64,000 nucleotides of DNA from Strongyloides papillosus (taxonomy: Eukaryota; Nematoda; Chromadorea; Rhabditida; Strongyloididae), in assembly GCA_005656395.1 (NCBI GenBank), contig SRSI01000038.1, forward strand, positions 1,116,001-1,180,000. The letters are read 5' to 3'. Positions 13,146 to 26,397 of this stretch are shown one piece after another. The stretch's first letter is position 1. Each line of letters begins with the position of its first letter. A program made the translations under genes and the position numbers. A model generated the notes under the pieces. It saw only the letters and a program-made list of their open reading frames with translations, made no database searches and was not told the origin of the DNA.

Positions 13146-14376
13146 ATAACATGCAGCGACGGGTAGAACTTACCCGGCACCCGACCCGGCAAAAAAAAAA
13201 AAAAAATTTTATACCCGACCCGGCAGGAGTAAAAATTTTTGCCGGGTAGACTTTTTTTTTATTCTGAAACGAATTACAGGTGTAAATTGTTTGGAAAATT
13301 AAATCATTTATATTATATTATTTTTTGCCCTGGATTTTAGTAACCACTAAACTAAATAAGTAAGTTAATACTTTCTAAATAACTAAGTATCATTAATTTT
13401 TTACTTTAGATATGCCAAAAGAAGTGAAACGGAAAAGAACACACACTGAGAGTAATGATGGTAAAAGTGATGATGATAGAGAAAATCAAATCTGTGAAGT
13501 CATTAATTCAAACACCAACAGTAAGTATGCTGTATTTTTTAAAAAATAAATTGTTGGTTGTGCTTTAAAATTTACCTGTAAAGTTTGTGGTATGTTAATG
13601 GTCAAAGTAATATCATTTATATTTTTAGACTCTTCTAATCCTGCTGAATTTACTACAAATAATCTACGTAAATATGGAACTTCAAATTTCGACAAACATT
13701 TAAGAAATGTCCATAAATTGTCTATAGTCCAGTCAAAAGAGTCAGTACCAAACAAGATAACCACGTTTTTTAAAGTAAAGGAGGAGGAAAAAAAAGATTT
13801 TGATAAGAAAAGTATAGCTCTGAATTTCATTAAAATAAACACATGTTACAGGTAAGTATATTATTTAAGATAATTTCTAATAAATTTTTAATATCTTTAG
13901 AATTTTATCTAATAAATGGTTTAAATTTTTTAATAATTCACTACCATCTGTCTCTACTGTTCAACGATACGTTAAGGATTTAGCTAATGAAGCATTTGCT
14001 AAACTTCAATATGGACTTGAAGACTATAAATTCGTTTTATCATTTGATGGTTGTAAATTTCAACAAAGAAAGATGCTGTCAATGGTGATTTTTAAATCAA
14101 ATGGTTTTGATGTAGAGAAGTGGGAGACCGTTGTATTTCCAGTATCTTCAAAATCTACTGATATTGCTGCTGCTATTTCTAATGAGATTAACAAAGTCCC
14201 TTTTTTAAGTAAATTTTATAATAAATTATTTGTTGTAAAAGTAAAGTAGTTAAGTTTAATTAGAAATAAATATTTCGGCGAAAATATTTTTTCTTACCCG
14301 GCACCCGACCCGGCAATACATGGAAAAGTTCAATACCCGACCCGTCACTAAAATTTTCTATTTTGATGCATGTTAT
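13146..14376 (+). mobile_element. Deleted BED-finger, hAT-like DNA transposon
   Basis: Ends are the 10-bp inverted repeats ATAACATGCA (13146-13155) and TGCATGTTAT (14367-14376), flanked on both sides by TTAAAG. Just inside lie GC-rich subterminal repeats built on 'ACCCGGCACCCGACCCGGC', at 13174 and again near 14297, with inverted variants near 13240 and 14335. These stand out sharply from the AT-rich surroundings. It interrupts a unit of the old tandem array. The 6-bp flanking duplication is shorter than the 8 bp usual for hAT, so the superfamily call rests on the encoded BED finger and remains tentative. Confidence 0.65.
13412..14249 (+). pseudogene. BED zinc-finger transposase fragment
   Basis: Spliced frame with exons 13412-13589, 13629-13851 and 13901-14249; introns are 39 bp (GTATGT...TTTTTAG) and 49 bp (GTAAGT...CTTTAG). 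The first exon starts MPKEVKRKRTH and carries an in-frame TAA at 13547-13549. The joined product has the BED-finger ligands CKVC and, across the intron, FDKHLRNVH, then a segment with PSVSTVQRYVKDL and FVLSFDGCKF, where the Asp fits the first catalytic position of hAT-type transposases. The frame ends at TAG 14247 and the remaining catalytic core and dimerisation region are missing. With a nonsense codon and a missing 3' half it cannot encode an active transposase. Confidence 0.6.
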
Positions 14377-16599
14377 TTAAAGAAACTTATAAAAATAAAA
14401 TAGACAAGATTTTAATTAAATAGATCTAGGTCTAACTTAAAAAATGAAACTATTGCGAAGATTATAGCTTATCTACAAAACGATTTATGCCAATTTTAGT
14501 GTCATTTTTCTTGCTTTTTTCTATTTTTTTACAAAAATCAATTTTGTTCCAGACATAACTCTTTTTAAACTTGATCGATTTTTATGGTCAAATAGTTATT
14601 TGATGTATTTTTTTTCAACTTAGGGGGGAAAATAAGTCTTGAAACTTTTGGTTTATAACTGGCCAAATTATTTTTATAAAACATCGCTTTTAAGACACAT
14701 TTTTGCATAGTTTTGTTCTGAAAATAACTTTTATCAAAGTTAATAAAATTTTATGATTCATGACTTATTTGAAAGATACAACTCAAAAATAAGAATTAAA
14801 CTTAATATCAAAAGATTTATAAAAAATGAACAAAGTAATAGTTCAAGAGATAACGACTATTTTTTTTTAGTAGAAATCAACATTTTATAATGTTATAATT
14901 TTATGAAAAGTTGTTTAAAGGAAATAAAACTAATGTTATTGCATAGAACAAAGTCTGGCATAAAATATAAAAATAATAACAAAATTTGTAGCCTAAAAAC
15001 GAGAAAAGTCATTTTTAGGCATGAATTTTTTTGGTTTTTTCTCATTTATATATTTGTAAAATTAAGGTGAATATGTAGTTATTAAAAGAATGATATTGAA
15101 ATATTTATATCAATTTCAAAACTATAATGGAAGAGCATTTAAATAGTTACTTGAAATAATTCAAATATTTATTATTTTTTAGATATAAATAAAATTTTTC
15201 TGTTGGATAAATTTGTTATTTAACTAAATAGTTTCAATAAATGTTATCGTTATAAATTGATTCTTAATCTAGGAAAAATTCCCTATATTAATATGTTATA
15301 ACGATGTATTGGCGGTTATTTTATTTCTCCATAAATAAGTAATTTAATGAAACAATTTTTTTATACAGATACTTTGACTAATGTTTTTGTATAAAAATTC
15401 TTTATTAAAAAATATGCTCTGCGGACCAGTCCTGACCTGCCAAAGGCGGGTCCAAGGCTGGTTCACTAAAAGATATAACGACAATTCAGAGAAATTTGTA
15501 ATACAATTTTACTAATTTTTGTATCGATACAATTTTAGATAGAATTGTTATACATTTTAGGTAGAATTTTCGTACATTTTCTGGTAAAATTGTATAACAA
15601 TTAAATATACTTTTGTAAAAATTTATTTTTTGTAAATGAGTAAAATTTTTATTTTAGTTGACTTATACCCCTACAATAAACATATTAATAATTAACATAT
15701 TAGTAATATAATAAATGACGTTTACAATATTAACCTCTTAATATGTCATCTCATAATAACTGTCATGTTTTTTGTGAAGTGTATTCACAAATGTAAAACA
15801 ATTTTACATAATCTGTTGTGTACATTTTAAATAAACGAATTTTTAGTTTGTGTTCATAAGTGGTCAAGCACACTTAAAAAACATCAATTTTTAGGACAAA
15901 TTTTTGCATAGTTTTGTTACAGAAATACTCTCTTCAAAATTAATAAAATTGTTTGATTTATGACTCATTTTAAAGGTGGAGGCACACAATAAGGGAGAAA
16001 CTTAATTTTAAAAAAATTTATAAAAAATTATCTAAGTTATGAACCAAAATGTTACGACCATTTTTTAGCAAAAATTAAAATTTCTTAGTGTTACAACTTT
16101 ATGCAAAAGTTGTGTAAGTAAACAAAACTAATTGTAGTACATAGATTAAAGTCTGATTTAAAATAAAAAGCCATAACGAAGTTTATAGCATAGAAACGAA
16201 AGAAACTTTTTTAGGTAATAATTTTGTTTGGTTTTTCTTATTCATATATTTGCAAAGTTTACGTAAATATGCAGTTAATAGATGAATAATATTAAGTCGT
16301 TTATACCAATTTCAGAAATATAATAAAAAGTCAATTACTTAGTTGCTTGATATTGTTCAAATATTAGTTTTTACTCATCTTTTGGACATAAAAAAACTGC
16401 TTCAATAAATTGGACGTTATAAAATAATTGTCAAACTGAGAAATATTTCACATATTAATATATAATAACAGTATATTTTCGGTTATTTTCTTTCTCTAGA
16501 AATATGTAATTCGATAAAACAAATTTTTATACAAATATTTTAAATAATAAGTTAATATAAAAATAATTTTATAAAAAAAGTATGCTCTGCGGATCAGCT

Positions 16600-19500
16600 C
16601 TAACTTGTCGAAAACGAGGTTAAAGCAAACTTTATTAAAATAATATAGAATATAGTATATTGATAAAAGGAAAAGCCGATCCTGCGAGAAAATTGCGACG
16701 GACGAAGCGAGATCGTGACTTGTTTCAGTATTTAATAACCATAACTTTGTTTCTTGTATAAGCTTTTAATTGTAGAGAAGCAACTAAAATAATGCAATGC
16801 TCAGGTAAAAAATAAAATTAGAAAATAAAAAAAATAAAACTTGTGTGGAAAATTCTATAAAAAAATCAAAACAAAACAAACACTCAAAAAATCATCTTTA
16901 CCATTCAAAAAGTAATTAATCAATGAAAGAATTGTAAATGTATTGTATAAGATTTCAGCTATGAAAGTATTTTTCTTTGTCATTTATAAAAAAATAATCT
17001 CAGATGATCTTTTGATCACTTTAACTGATCAAAAGATATCTATTGTATGTTGTTATATATTATTATTGTTGTGTATAAAAATTGTTATGTTAAAAGTAAA
17101 TATTATTTATTTACTGCATACAAATTCTTTTCTTTTGGTTTATTCTGGATGTCCTAATATTTTTTTTCTTTATCAAACATGTTTTATGAAATTTTCAAGA
17201 AAGCGTGCCTACTTTCTGATCTTCTTATGGCTAAAAGTTAGAAAATTAACTAAAAAAAATGTTGATTTTACAAAAAAACCACTTTTTATAAAAATTCTAC
17301 TATTTCTTCATTCTCGATGACCTGACTACTAGTTTCTATATAAGGCCTCAATTTTGAAGATCTTGTGAGTTCTGTATAAGACTTAAAGTGTAGGATGTTA
17401 CTTCTAATGATTTTTCCATCATTTACATGATAGAAAAACATTTAATTTATTGTCGATGACTTGACTACTACTTTTATATGAAGTAGAATATTGAGGCAGT
17501 GCACTTTGAAGCGAATGGAAAGCTCAAGAAGAAAGGAATTCTGTAACAGACTTCAGCTGTGCAAAAGTGTTGTTACTTGTGAATGTTACTTCATTCTCGA
17601 TGACTTAACTTCTAGTTCCTATATGAAATGTACAATTATAGAAATCGTGGGAGTTCTGTATCAGACTTGAAGTGTAGAATGTTACTTATAAATAATTTTT
17701 CAGTTATTTAAATAATAGTAAATCATCTATCTCTATTTTATTTTCGATGACATGCTACTATATTCTATGTGAGATGTGCAATTCTAGTAGTACATAAAAT
17801 CAAATGCATTGCATAAGTAAAAATTAAAAAAAAATACAAAAAACAAATTAAAAAAATGGAAAAAGATTTTATTAAACATAAGAGGCTTAAAAGAGTTGTC
17901 AATAATCATCATTTTTTTCATTCTCAATGACTTTATTCTAGTTCCTATGTGGAGTGTACTTCTTTGGCAGTGCATTTTTTCTTTATGCTTCGCTCTTCTT
18001 CTGTTACACTGTATCAGAAATTTCTTTTTCATTCTTTTTTCTTTCTCTTTCTCAAGTAATTCTCTCTCTTTTTATCATTCTCTTTATCAATCTTTTTCTT
18101 TTTCATTCTCGATGACTCTATTTATAGTTCCTGTATGTGGTTTTTTTTGATGCGCCACTATTTGAAGGAAAAGGTTGTCACAGGAGTGAGGGAGTTTATA
18201 TTTGGTGAGGTGTTGTATCAGACTTCTGTTATTATGTATCACACTTGAGCGATTCATTGTTGTTTCCTCTTGTTTCTACATTTAGATGATTTTTCAATTA
18301 CTTACATGATCGAATACACTGAAAAAGATAAACTCCAAAATTGCTACGTTTGCACTACAAATAGTATAAATTTGTGCATGGTCAACCGTAGCAAATTTTA
18401 CATTGTTATTGAATTTGCAGTAGCACATTTATTGAATTTGTGAAACAAACTCGTTTAATATGCAAGAAAAATTATTTAAATGTGCATTTTTTCATACATG
18501 CTTCGTATTTCAATATTATTTAAAATATTTGTCACATTTTTTTTATGCAATTTGTCTTAAACATATTGTTAGTAAAAAATAGAGATAACACACGGAAAAT
18601 GATTTATCTACAAAAAATTGTTATTTTTTAAACAATACTTATTTTCTAGAATCAACATTTGAATAAAAAATAATTATAAAGTTTGTTTTATACTTTTGGC
18701 ATAGAAAAATTGACTTAAATTTTTCCTAAAAAAGCATAAGTAAAGCTGTTAGACCAGGAAATTGGCAGAAAAATAGTATTTTTAATTTTGAAAAATATTT
18801 CCTTGAATTTTTTATAAGATTTTTAAATTATTGTGTTTAAAAAGTAATTTAGATTATTCTTTAAATTTACGAGAAAGAAATCCTGATATGTACATTTATT
18901 TCAGTTATTTCTACTGAAATTCTAAAAATTTCTGCAATTGTTATTCTATTAACCTCAATTCAATTAACATTTTTATGTATTATCTTTAAATACTTTTATT
19001 TTACAATTAAACAAATCAACAAGCAATAAGTATATTATAACTCTTGTAACAAGAATGTGTAATGCCATTTGAGTATTGTGAATATAGTGGAACAATTTTT
19101 CTACAGAATCAAATTAGGTGGTTGTAAAAAGATGTGTTTTTTTCCTAATTTAGGAAGAAAAATGAATTTTTAATAAAATTTTGCAATTTTATTTTTTTTA
19201 AATATAAATATACAAATATAAGTTAAAATTAATATTAGTTAATTAGTTTTAATTTTGTAAAACAAAAAATTTGTAAAGTTTAAAGCACATAAGTATAAAA
19301 ATTCTCAATCGTAGGCTGTACTCTCTACTGGTTACCAAAAAATATTTAAATTCACTAATAGTGATTATATAATTGAAGGAGATCTAAAGGAAACGGAAAA
19401 GTACCACATAGAAAAAAATGTTCATTTTTCGCCATAAAGGATTATTTCTCGTTTACAGTTAATTTTCTATCCTATTAAGAAAAATATTTAAATTTTTAGA

Positions 19501-22500
19501 TAATTTAAAAAATTGATTTGACCACTACTGCAATGCGAGTTAATTTTTTCTACAAAAATTAAATAAAAATAAGTTGCTGTCATAGAATGCCGTGCGTCAT
19601 AGCCAAATGTGTGACTGTTTAAGAATATACTGAATATGGAATATAAGAATACATTATGATAACTATTATATATTTTTACGTTATAACTCTTCCTGCATAA
19701 ATAAAGCTCTCTTTGAATCTTAAATCGTTATCTGTAATTAGGAATCTGGAGACCTCCTTTGTGGGCATCCGAGATTACAAAGTGTTCAATCAAAAAATCG
19801 AGTAATTTGTTAAACATTCAAGAAGTTAAACAACATTATATTTATTAATTTAATAAATATATATAATTGCTGTTGCTAAAATTAATAGCCATGGATTTTT
19901 CAAAACATCGTGTATCTTAATACATTTTTCAAATTATCATAATTAAATTCATAAAGAACAAGCTCATTATATTCCGTAGTGACTTTGAAGTCAAACCATA
20001 GTATATCCACAAATAATGTTTTTATTGTTTCTTATTAGAAAATAGTTTATAAAATACATTATTTGTTTTTAAATACTTTTATAATTATTAATAAAAAACT
20101 ATTTATGTGAAAAAAATTAAATAAAATATTATCAAATATTTGAATTTATTTTTTTCTTTAGGTAAACTTTTTAATTTTAGTAAAATTATAAAAATGCCAT
20201 TACTACTCATTATTCCAATTTGTATTTTTCAAATACACGATGTTTTTTACTTAAAATATTACAAATATGCGTTGCAAATATACACAATGTTTGTCACGAA
20301 TTATTTAATAAGCGTTTAAAAATTACAAACACAATCAAAATGTAGTTGCAAACTCTTAGTGTTAGAAATTTTTGCATACATATTAAATTATCATCTTTAT
20401 AACACGACCTATTTTTAATAAAAATACAAGGGGTTTTATTGTATTCAAACAAAAAAATATGTATGTTTAAAAAAATTTTCAGTGTAACATCTCTTTTAAA
20501 ATTTGATTCATCTCATCTATGGAAAATTTGGCAGTTCATTCATCTCATATATCAAAATATTTATTCAATAAAAATGTGTATATTAATTAAAATTTTTTAT
20601 GTCACACTTTTTAAACTTAATTCTCGATGACTTTATACCAGTTTTCAATAGTGTGGTATCTTGTAGTGCATTCTTTTCAGAAGACAAAGCTTTTTTTTAT
20701 TACACTGTGTCAGATTTCTGAGAACATTCTTTAAGGTTTCATCGGTATTCGTTTTTCTTTCTCTCAAATGTCATTTTCTTTGAGATTCAGTTTCACAAAA
20801 CTTTTTTAATTCTTCATTTTCGATGGCTAAAATTATTTTAGAGCTCTGGCGATTTCTATATTCTTATCGAGGTGAATAACTAGTACAGTAAGGCATTAAA
20901 AATGGTAAAAAATATATTAAAAATTAACTGTGATTAAAAAAACTAATTAATATGAAAATTTGTTTCTATCTCAAAATTTGTAAAAAAGTAAGTATTCCAA
21001 AGATAAATGCATTATGTAACATCTTTATCACTTTAAAAAATGTCAAAATATCAATAATAACATCATAATTGCACTGTATCTAATTCCGACTATAAAAAAT
21101 TTTTTTCAAAGTCTAAAAAAATGTCATAGACATAATGTTTCGATCATATATAGTGGTCAAAAGACATCCATTGCAAGTTATTGATAAACATGTTATATTA
21201 AAAGAAATTCTTAAAAATAATTCTTCTTAATTTCAATTATGTTCGTGGTCTAATTAAAACAATACATTCGTAGTAAATGTAATTCTTAAGTAGAAAATGA
21301 AAAATGTGTAAAAACTAAAGAAAATTTAATTTTAAAGTTCAAAAAATAAATAAAAATTAAAAAGAATTAAATAAAAAACTGTATGAAATATTTTCTAAAA
21401 CTACTCAAAAAATCCAATACATATTCTTAAAAAATCTGTTTATCGATCAAAACACACTTCTATTATTAACTATAAATCTAAACTTTCCAAAAAAATTTTT
21501 TAATCATACTGTATGAGACTTGGTAAATCAAAATCAGTTGGAAAAAGTTGGTCAAAATTTTTCAGCATAGTTAAAATTATTAGTTAATCAGTAATTTTTT
21601 CATTGATTAACTGCTTTTTTATTCATCTTCAACTATCAGTCTCTGTTATTCTGTATCAAACATAAGAAATGAGTGTAAAATTGTCAGGAAGATCAAAATA
21701 CAAAGCTAAAAGTTATGTTATAACTGATCGGCAACACAAGTTATTTTTTCAACATTTGTTTCAAGTTATAAATGCTTAGTTTATTATGTTTCATCTTATC
21801 TAAAATTTAATAAAATTCTTCAGTACGGTCTAAATTATCAGTTACTCATTGTGCTTATCAATGATTAATTGCTATTTGTATTAACAGACACCTTATTTGA
21901 TTTTCTCTTTCATGTCATTCATTATCAATGTCGGATCGGAGATATCAAATTTTATCTTGTTGTAATAGATCTGAGTGTTAAATATACCAAAATGTAATAA
22001 TTCACATGTAAAAGGGAAGTAAATATTATTTAAAATACAATATTTTCACTTAATATTGTATTTATCATCATTCAATCATTACAAATTTCTTCGAAATTTA
22101 CAAAGTTAAATAATGTTACATAATTTAACAGATGCCAGGTAAAGCATTTTGTAAAAGAAATGTAAAAACTTTTTTTAATTCAAAATATAAAAGATAAATT
22201 GTGTGAATTATCAAATGATTTATATTAATTAATTAAAAATTTTACTCAATTCTACTATGAAAATTTACTTTCACTCAACTTCTTTTATATCATTAATTTT
22301 CAATGACTCCAAACATTTTTACTTCGTTAATCTCAACCCGTTTTCCCTCAATTTGAAAAAAATACATATATTGACTATTTAACCATAAAAATTAATTGTG
22401 CTTGAATTTACTTTTACAAAAAATTTCTAAAAAACAAAATTATACAAAGAAGTAATGGTTTTAATAATTATTTGACCACTTATGAATCTAAAGCTTCATA

Positions 22501-24100
22501 AATTTAAATTTCCTTCTAAATTAAAAAAAAGAAAACATCCATTAACTGTTAGATAAAAAGAAATGGTCAAGTTTTATATTGAGTTGTGTATGTATAAAAA
22601 TTGATTTTGCTGAAAAAATAAATAACTTAGTAAAAAAAGTTACTTAAATTGGCATAATTCATTTTTGTTGTTGATCTATAAACTTTGTTGTACTCTCATT
22701 TTTTAAGATAGACAGAGATCAATGTAAAGGATACTATCTTGTTTGTTTTAGTGAAATTATCAAAAAATTATAGATTTTTTTCTTTTAAATTAATTTGTCT
22801 AAATAATTACAACTTTTTGATAAATTACGTGACTAATTATAATTCAATTTCAATATCATTTAGCTTTCATGCTACACTGTAATTGTATCTTTCTAATGAT
22901 ATATAAAGCATTTTATTTCGTAAAATTTAAAAAGAGTAAACGCAGTAGCAAAACTGAGTAAAAATATTTGAAAAAATTCTTTGCAAATAATTCGTCTAAT
23001 TTTGAAAACAAAAAACTGGAAATAATCTAGTCTTCTAAGTTAAAAAAATCACGTCTTTTAACAAAATACTTATAAAAATCAATAGAATTTGAAAAAGGTT
23101 ATGATAGAAACAAAATTTTCTTATTAGTGATATATTTTTTATTATGAAATTTATCTTATGCTCACACTCTTTAAGATTCATCCGACAAAATTTTCAACAT
23201 ATATATTTTGGTTGTTCTTTTTATTAATAAAATAAAACTTTGAGAAGATAGCAAAGTTTTAGTTGTACATAAATTGTCTAATTGACTCACAAAACAGATT
23301 TTATAATAAAAAACATTTTTTATCACTTAACTACGCATAATTTTTATAGATTTGTCGATATTTTTCAGTCTGACTCTAAATTAATTTTTTTATTAGAAAT
23401 TATTATTTTTTATATTAAAGTGTTCATTGATGTTTATTTTTAGTAGTCTCAGTCTTCCTTTATTCTTGGTGACATCTCAATGACCGAAATTTAAGTGGAG
23501 GTTTAGGTTATGGCAGTGCAAATAAATAGATGCATTGCTCAAGCAAAAGGTATAAATAAAATTCAAAAACGTTAAAAAAATATTAGCTGAATAATTAAAA
23601 TTTATTTAAATATTGTTTAACAATTGTCCAAAAATCTTTAAATTATGAAAACACACAGTTAAAAATATGTTAATCGATCTAATTTTTCAGTTTATTAGTA
23701 TATTTTTCGTTGATTAACTTAGTTTTTTATTGTCAATCATCTTATCTAGCTATAGTTTGTTTTTTTGTTTCATTGTCAATAATCATTTTCTGTTTTTCTG
23801 GATCAGACTTAAGCTATGCATAATCATAAAATTAGAATATGGATGAATGAAATGTTTTCCCTATGCATGTTAATGAATTCCATCCTCATGATCAAAAATA
23901 TTAGTAGGCATTGCAGGATATTGGGTTATGTTAAAAGATTATTAGATGTTAGAAATAAAAAATGTAATATTGAAGGTGAATGCAAATCCGGAGACATTTA
24001 CAAAATTTATCAGTATTTTGTTAAAATCAAAGTTCACAATATCAATCAATTTACTGAAGGATTTTCTTTAAGATAACAATGCTTTCTTATACTAAATCGT
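16600..24100. repeat. Second decayed repeat family (CGATGAC / GCAGTGC repeats)
   Basis: No gene is supported. Diverged units recur, marked by 'ttctcgatgact', 'tagttcctatatga', 'ggcagtgca' and 'atgcattgctcaagtaaaa'. Copies of the CGATGAC-type marker occur near 17314, 17452, 17593, 17746, 17922, 18108, 20623 and 20819, with weaker ones near 22295 and 23466. The 17.3-17.8 kb block looks like a local tandem of roughly 150-bp units that also share 'gttctgtatcagacttgaagtgtagaatgttactt'. Related 'GGCAGTGC' and 'GGCAATGCC' fragments lie near 33.6 and 42.6 kb. Long open frames here are hydrophobic and repeat-derived and were not called as genes. Confidence 0.5.
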
Positions 24101-26325
24101 TTTTGATTCAAGAGATAAAAACAAGAAGTATTTGAATGCTTATTCAAGCAAATTTTTGAATTAAAAAAAGACCACGATAAATAACAGCTTTTCATTAGAA
24201 AGCAAAAATTACCTATGGTACGCCAAACATGTCATACTATCTAATATTATCAAATCAATAGCAATGGGAAAGAAATACTATGACGTTATGAAATACAGAT
24301 CTTAGTTTCTATTAAAGTTTTAAATTTCACTCGTATCATCCTCACTTTACATCTCAGCTCTACTCCTTCTTTCTCAAGAAAACAAGAAAATTGTCGTAAT
24401 GAGAATGCAGTGACTCTAGCTAAAAAGCATAATAAGAGTGATGCAATTGAATGCATTGAAATTTTATCCGATTCTAATTTGGATTAAACATTTTTATTAA
24501 AAAATATTTAAAAAACAATTCATCTTGATATAATTGCTTCTGGACATTTAAATAATCCTACTATGAAAAGTTTTTTAAAAAAAAATGAATAAAGTAAAGA
24601 AAGATTGTGAAAATAAAATAGTCATTCATTTTTGCGTGAAATTGAAGACTTATAGAAAAAAGACTCAGGCATTCTTTCTGTTGAAAATCTGATTGATATA
24701 ATATATATCAATCTTATTACATATATAAAAGTATTTAGAAAAACATTACTTACCAAAAAAACTTATATCTGGATCAAGGTGAGTAATGTTTTTTAACTTC
24801 AATTCATTTCCCTTTTTATTTTTTATAGGTTTCGCCAATAAATATATAACATTATAGGTTATGTATTACAATATTACTGTTAATGGTATTATCGTTTGTA
24901 AGCAATGTTTAAAATGAAAATAATTTAAAATTTTCTTCATACTTTTGATATACTTATTATTAATATTATCAAATTTTTGATATACTTCTTTTTATAACTA
25001 TAAAAGCATTTGTGTAGTTATAAGTGTTTTTGATATAAGTATGAAAAAAAGCTATTATCAATTGAGAAACAAAATATACGAAAAGGTTTCATAAAACAAG
25101 TGTTTTGTAGACAGTTTTTTATCAATGAATCGAAAGGCATAAAAAATTTGTAGTGATTAGAATAATGATCACGATTTAACTAATTCATCAAACATTTTAA
25201 ATTCTATCATTGAATGTCTGCAACAAAAAAAAATGTTAAATCTTAATTTAAAATATTCTTTTTATATAAGGAACACACAAAATGAGGAAAATTTCGATAG
25301 TTCTTTAAGAAATTCAATAAAATGTTCTACTTGTCAAGAAAATTAAAGCTTATTCACATTTTAAAAATATCACGCGACTACAAATAATGTTGTAAACTAC
25401 GCAAAATATTGAGTTACTGCATAAATTTGTTTTTTTTAAATATGTATGTTTGGTATTTTAAAGTAATGTAACTCTTCTGTTCTTAATATTTTTTATGATA
25501 TTATATTCATTTTAGAGTTTAACTTGTTCTTTTATAGTATATTATGGAATATATTATCCGATATTATTTTAGTTTTAGCACTTTTTTAAATTAAAATGCT
25601 TTAAAGTTTTTCTACTATAAACAAAAGTGTATAATATTTTCTATAACTTTTCATAAGTTCGATTTGTAAATTATCTTGAAAAACATTATAAAAAAAATTT
25701 AGGTTATCAAATAAATATAATTTAATAGAAAGAAATATAATTTATAGTAATTTAAACTATCGAAACATAATGAAAAAAATATTTATGGCATGTTTAATGA
25801 ATGCTCTTTATGACGGCATTTATAATTTTACATAATATTAAATATTGTCTTGTAATGTATTGTAGAAAACAACATAAATTTTGAGATAAGAGTAACATCA
25901 TAGAAAATGTCAACTTATTTAAGTAATTTCTTAACTATCGCTTTAACTTTTAGACGCGAAATAATTGAGATAAAGTTATTTTCAAGTCAAAAAAATTAGA
26001 TTTTTGATAGATGAAACAAAATTACTATATTTTTATAAAGATTTGTGTTTTTTTATGTGTAATTTATTGTTATATAACTGTTAGTGAGATATTTATACTT
26101 TTCTTTTTATGTTAGTTAAAAAAAACAGTTAACATAGCTTCATTTACTCATTATAAAAAATATTAATTATTTTTTTAATTTATTTGACAATAAATCAGAC
26201 TAAAATAATCAATAAACAAATACTTCATTGTTTTTAAAACTGAAACATAATTGTTATAAAATATGTTATTATATAGAAAATAGAATATATGTAAGAGCGA
26301 AAAAAATTGGTATACCTGGAATGTC
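24100..26325. other. Gene-poor stretch; left part of a segmental duplication
   Basis: About 24.1-24.7 kb holds short protein-like but broken open segments, perhaps a dead gene (for example an open run ending at a TAA near 24485 with IECIEILSDSN). From about 25.38 kb the sequence is homologous to 43.19-44.13 kb and forms the 5' flank of the duplicated tRNA-Gly. Confidence 0.5.
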
Positions 26326-26397
26326 GCGTTTATGGTGTAATGGTCAGCATGGCCGCCTTCCAAGCGGCCGATTCGGGTTCGATTCCCGATAAACGCA
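26326..26397 (+). tRNA. tRNA-Gly(UCC)
   Basis: A 72-nt gene without intron. The acceptor stem GCGTTTA/TAAACGC pairs fully, the anticodon loop is CTTCCAA (anticodon TCC), and the T arm carries GGTTCGATTCC (B box). A T-rich stretch follows within 20 bases as terminator. It lies in a roughly 1.6-kb segment duplicated at 43.2-45.4 kb, where the sister copy is split by an insertion, so this is the intact reference. Confidence 0.95.

Larger units (their letters stand above)
5840..16300. repeat. Degenerate tandem array (about 0.5-kb units), invaded by two transposons
   Basis: Diverged copies of one unit follow each other. A recognisable run is 'cataactc.ttt..aa.tt', 'ttttatg.tcaaatag', 'aacttaggggggaaaatg', 'ataactggccaaattatttttataaaacatc', 'tttttgcatagttttgttcc', then 'ggccaagttatg' and 'aaagtttatagct'. 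Copies start near 5.95, 12.26, 12.79, 14.54 and 15.88 kb. The first unit is split by the LTR retrotransposon: its left half ends at 6234 and its right half resumes at 11808. The third is split by the BED/hAT-like insert at 13,146-14,376. Units are strongly diverged, so the array is older than the retrotransposon. The interval 14.9-16.3 kb holds more unit fragments and no gene. Confidence 0.6.

Noticed and set aside
16943..17320. 125-codon open frame
   Set aside because: Hydrophobic, repeat-derived and without motifs; its 3' end runs into the CGATGAC repeat family.
23816..24076. 86-codon open frame resembling a protein fragment
   Set aside because: Composition is plausible for a decayed gene, but there is no recognisable motif, splice structure or promoter.
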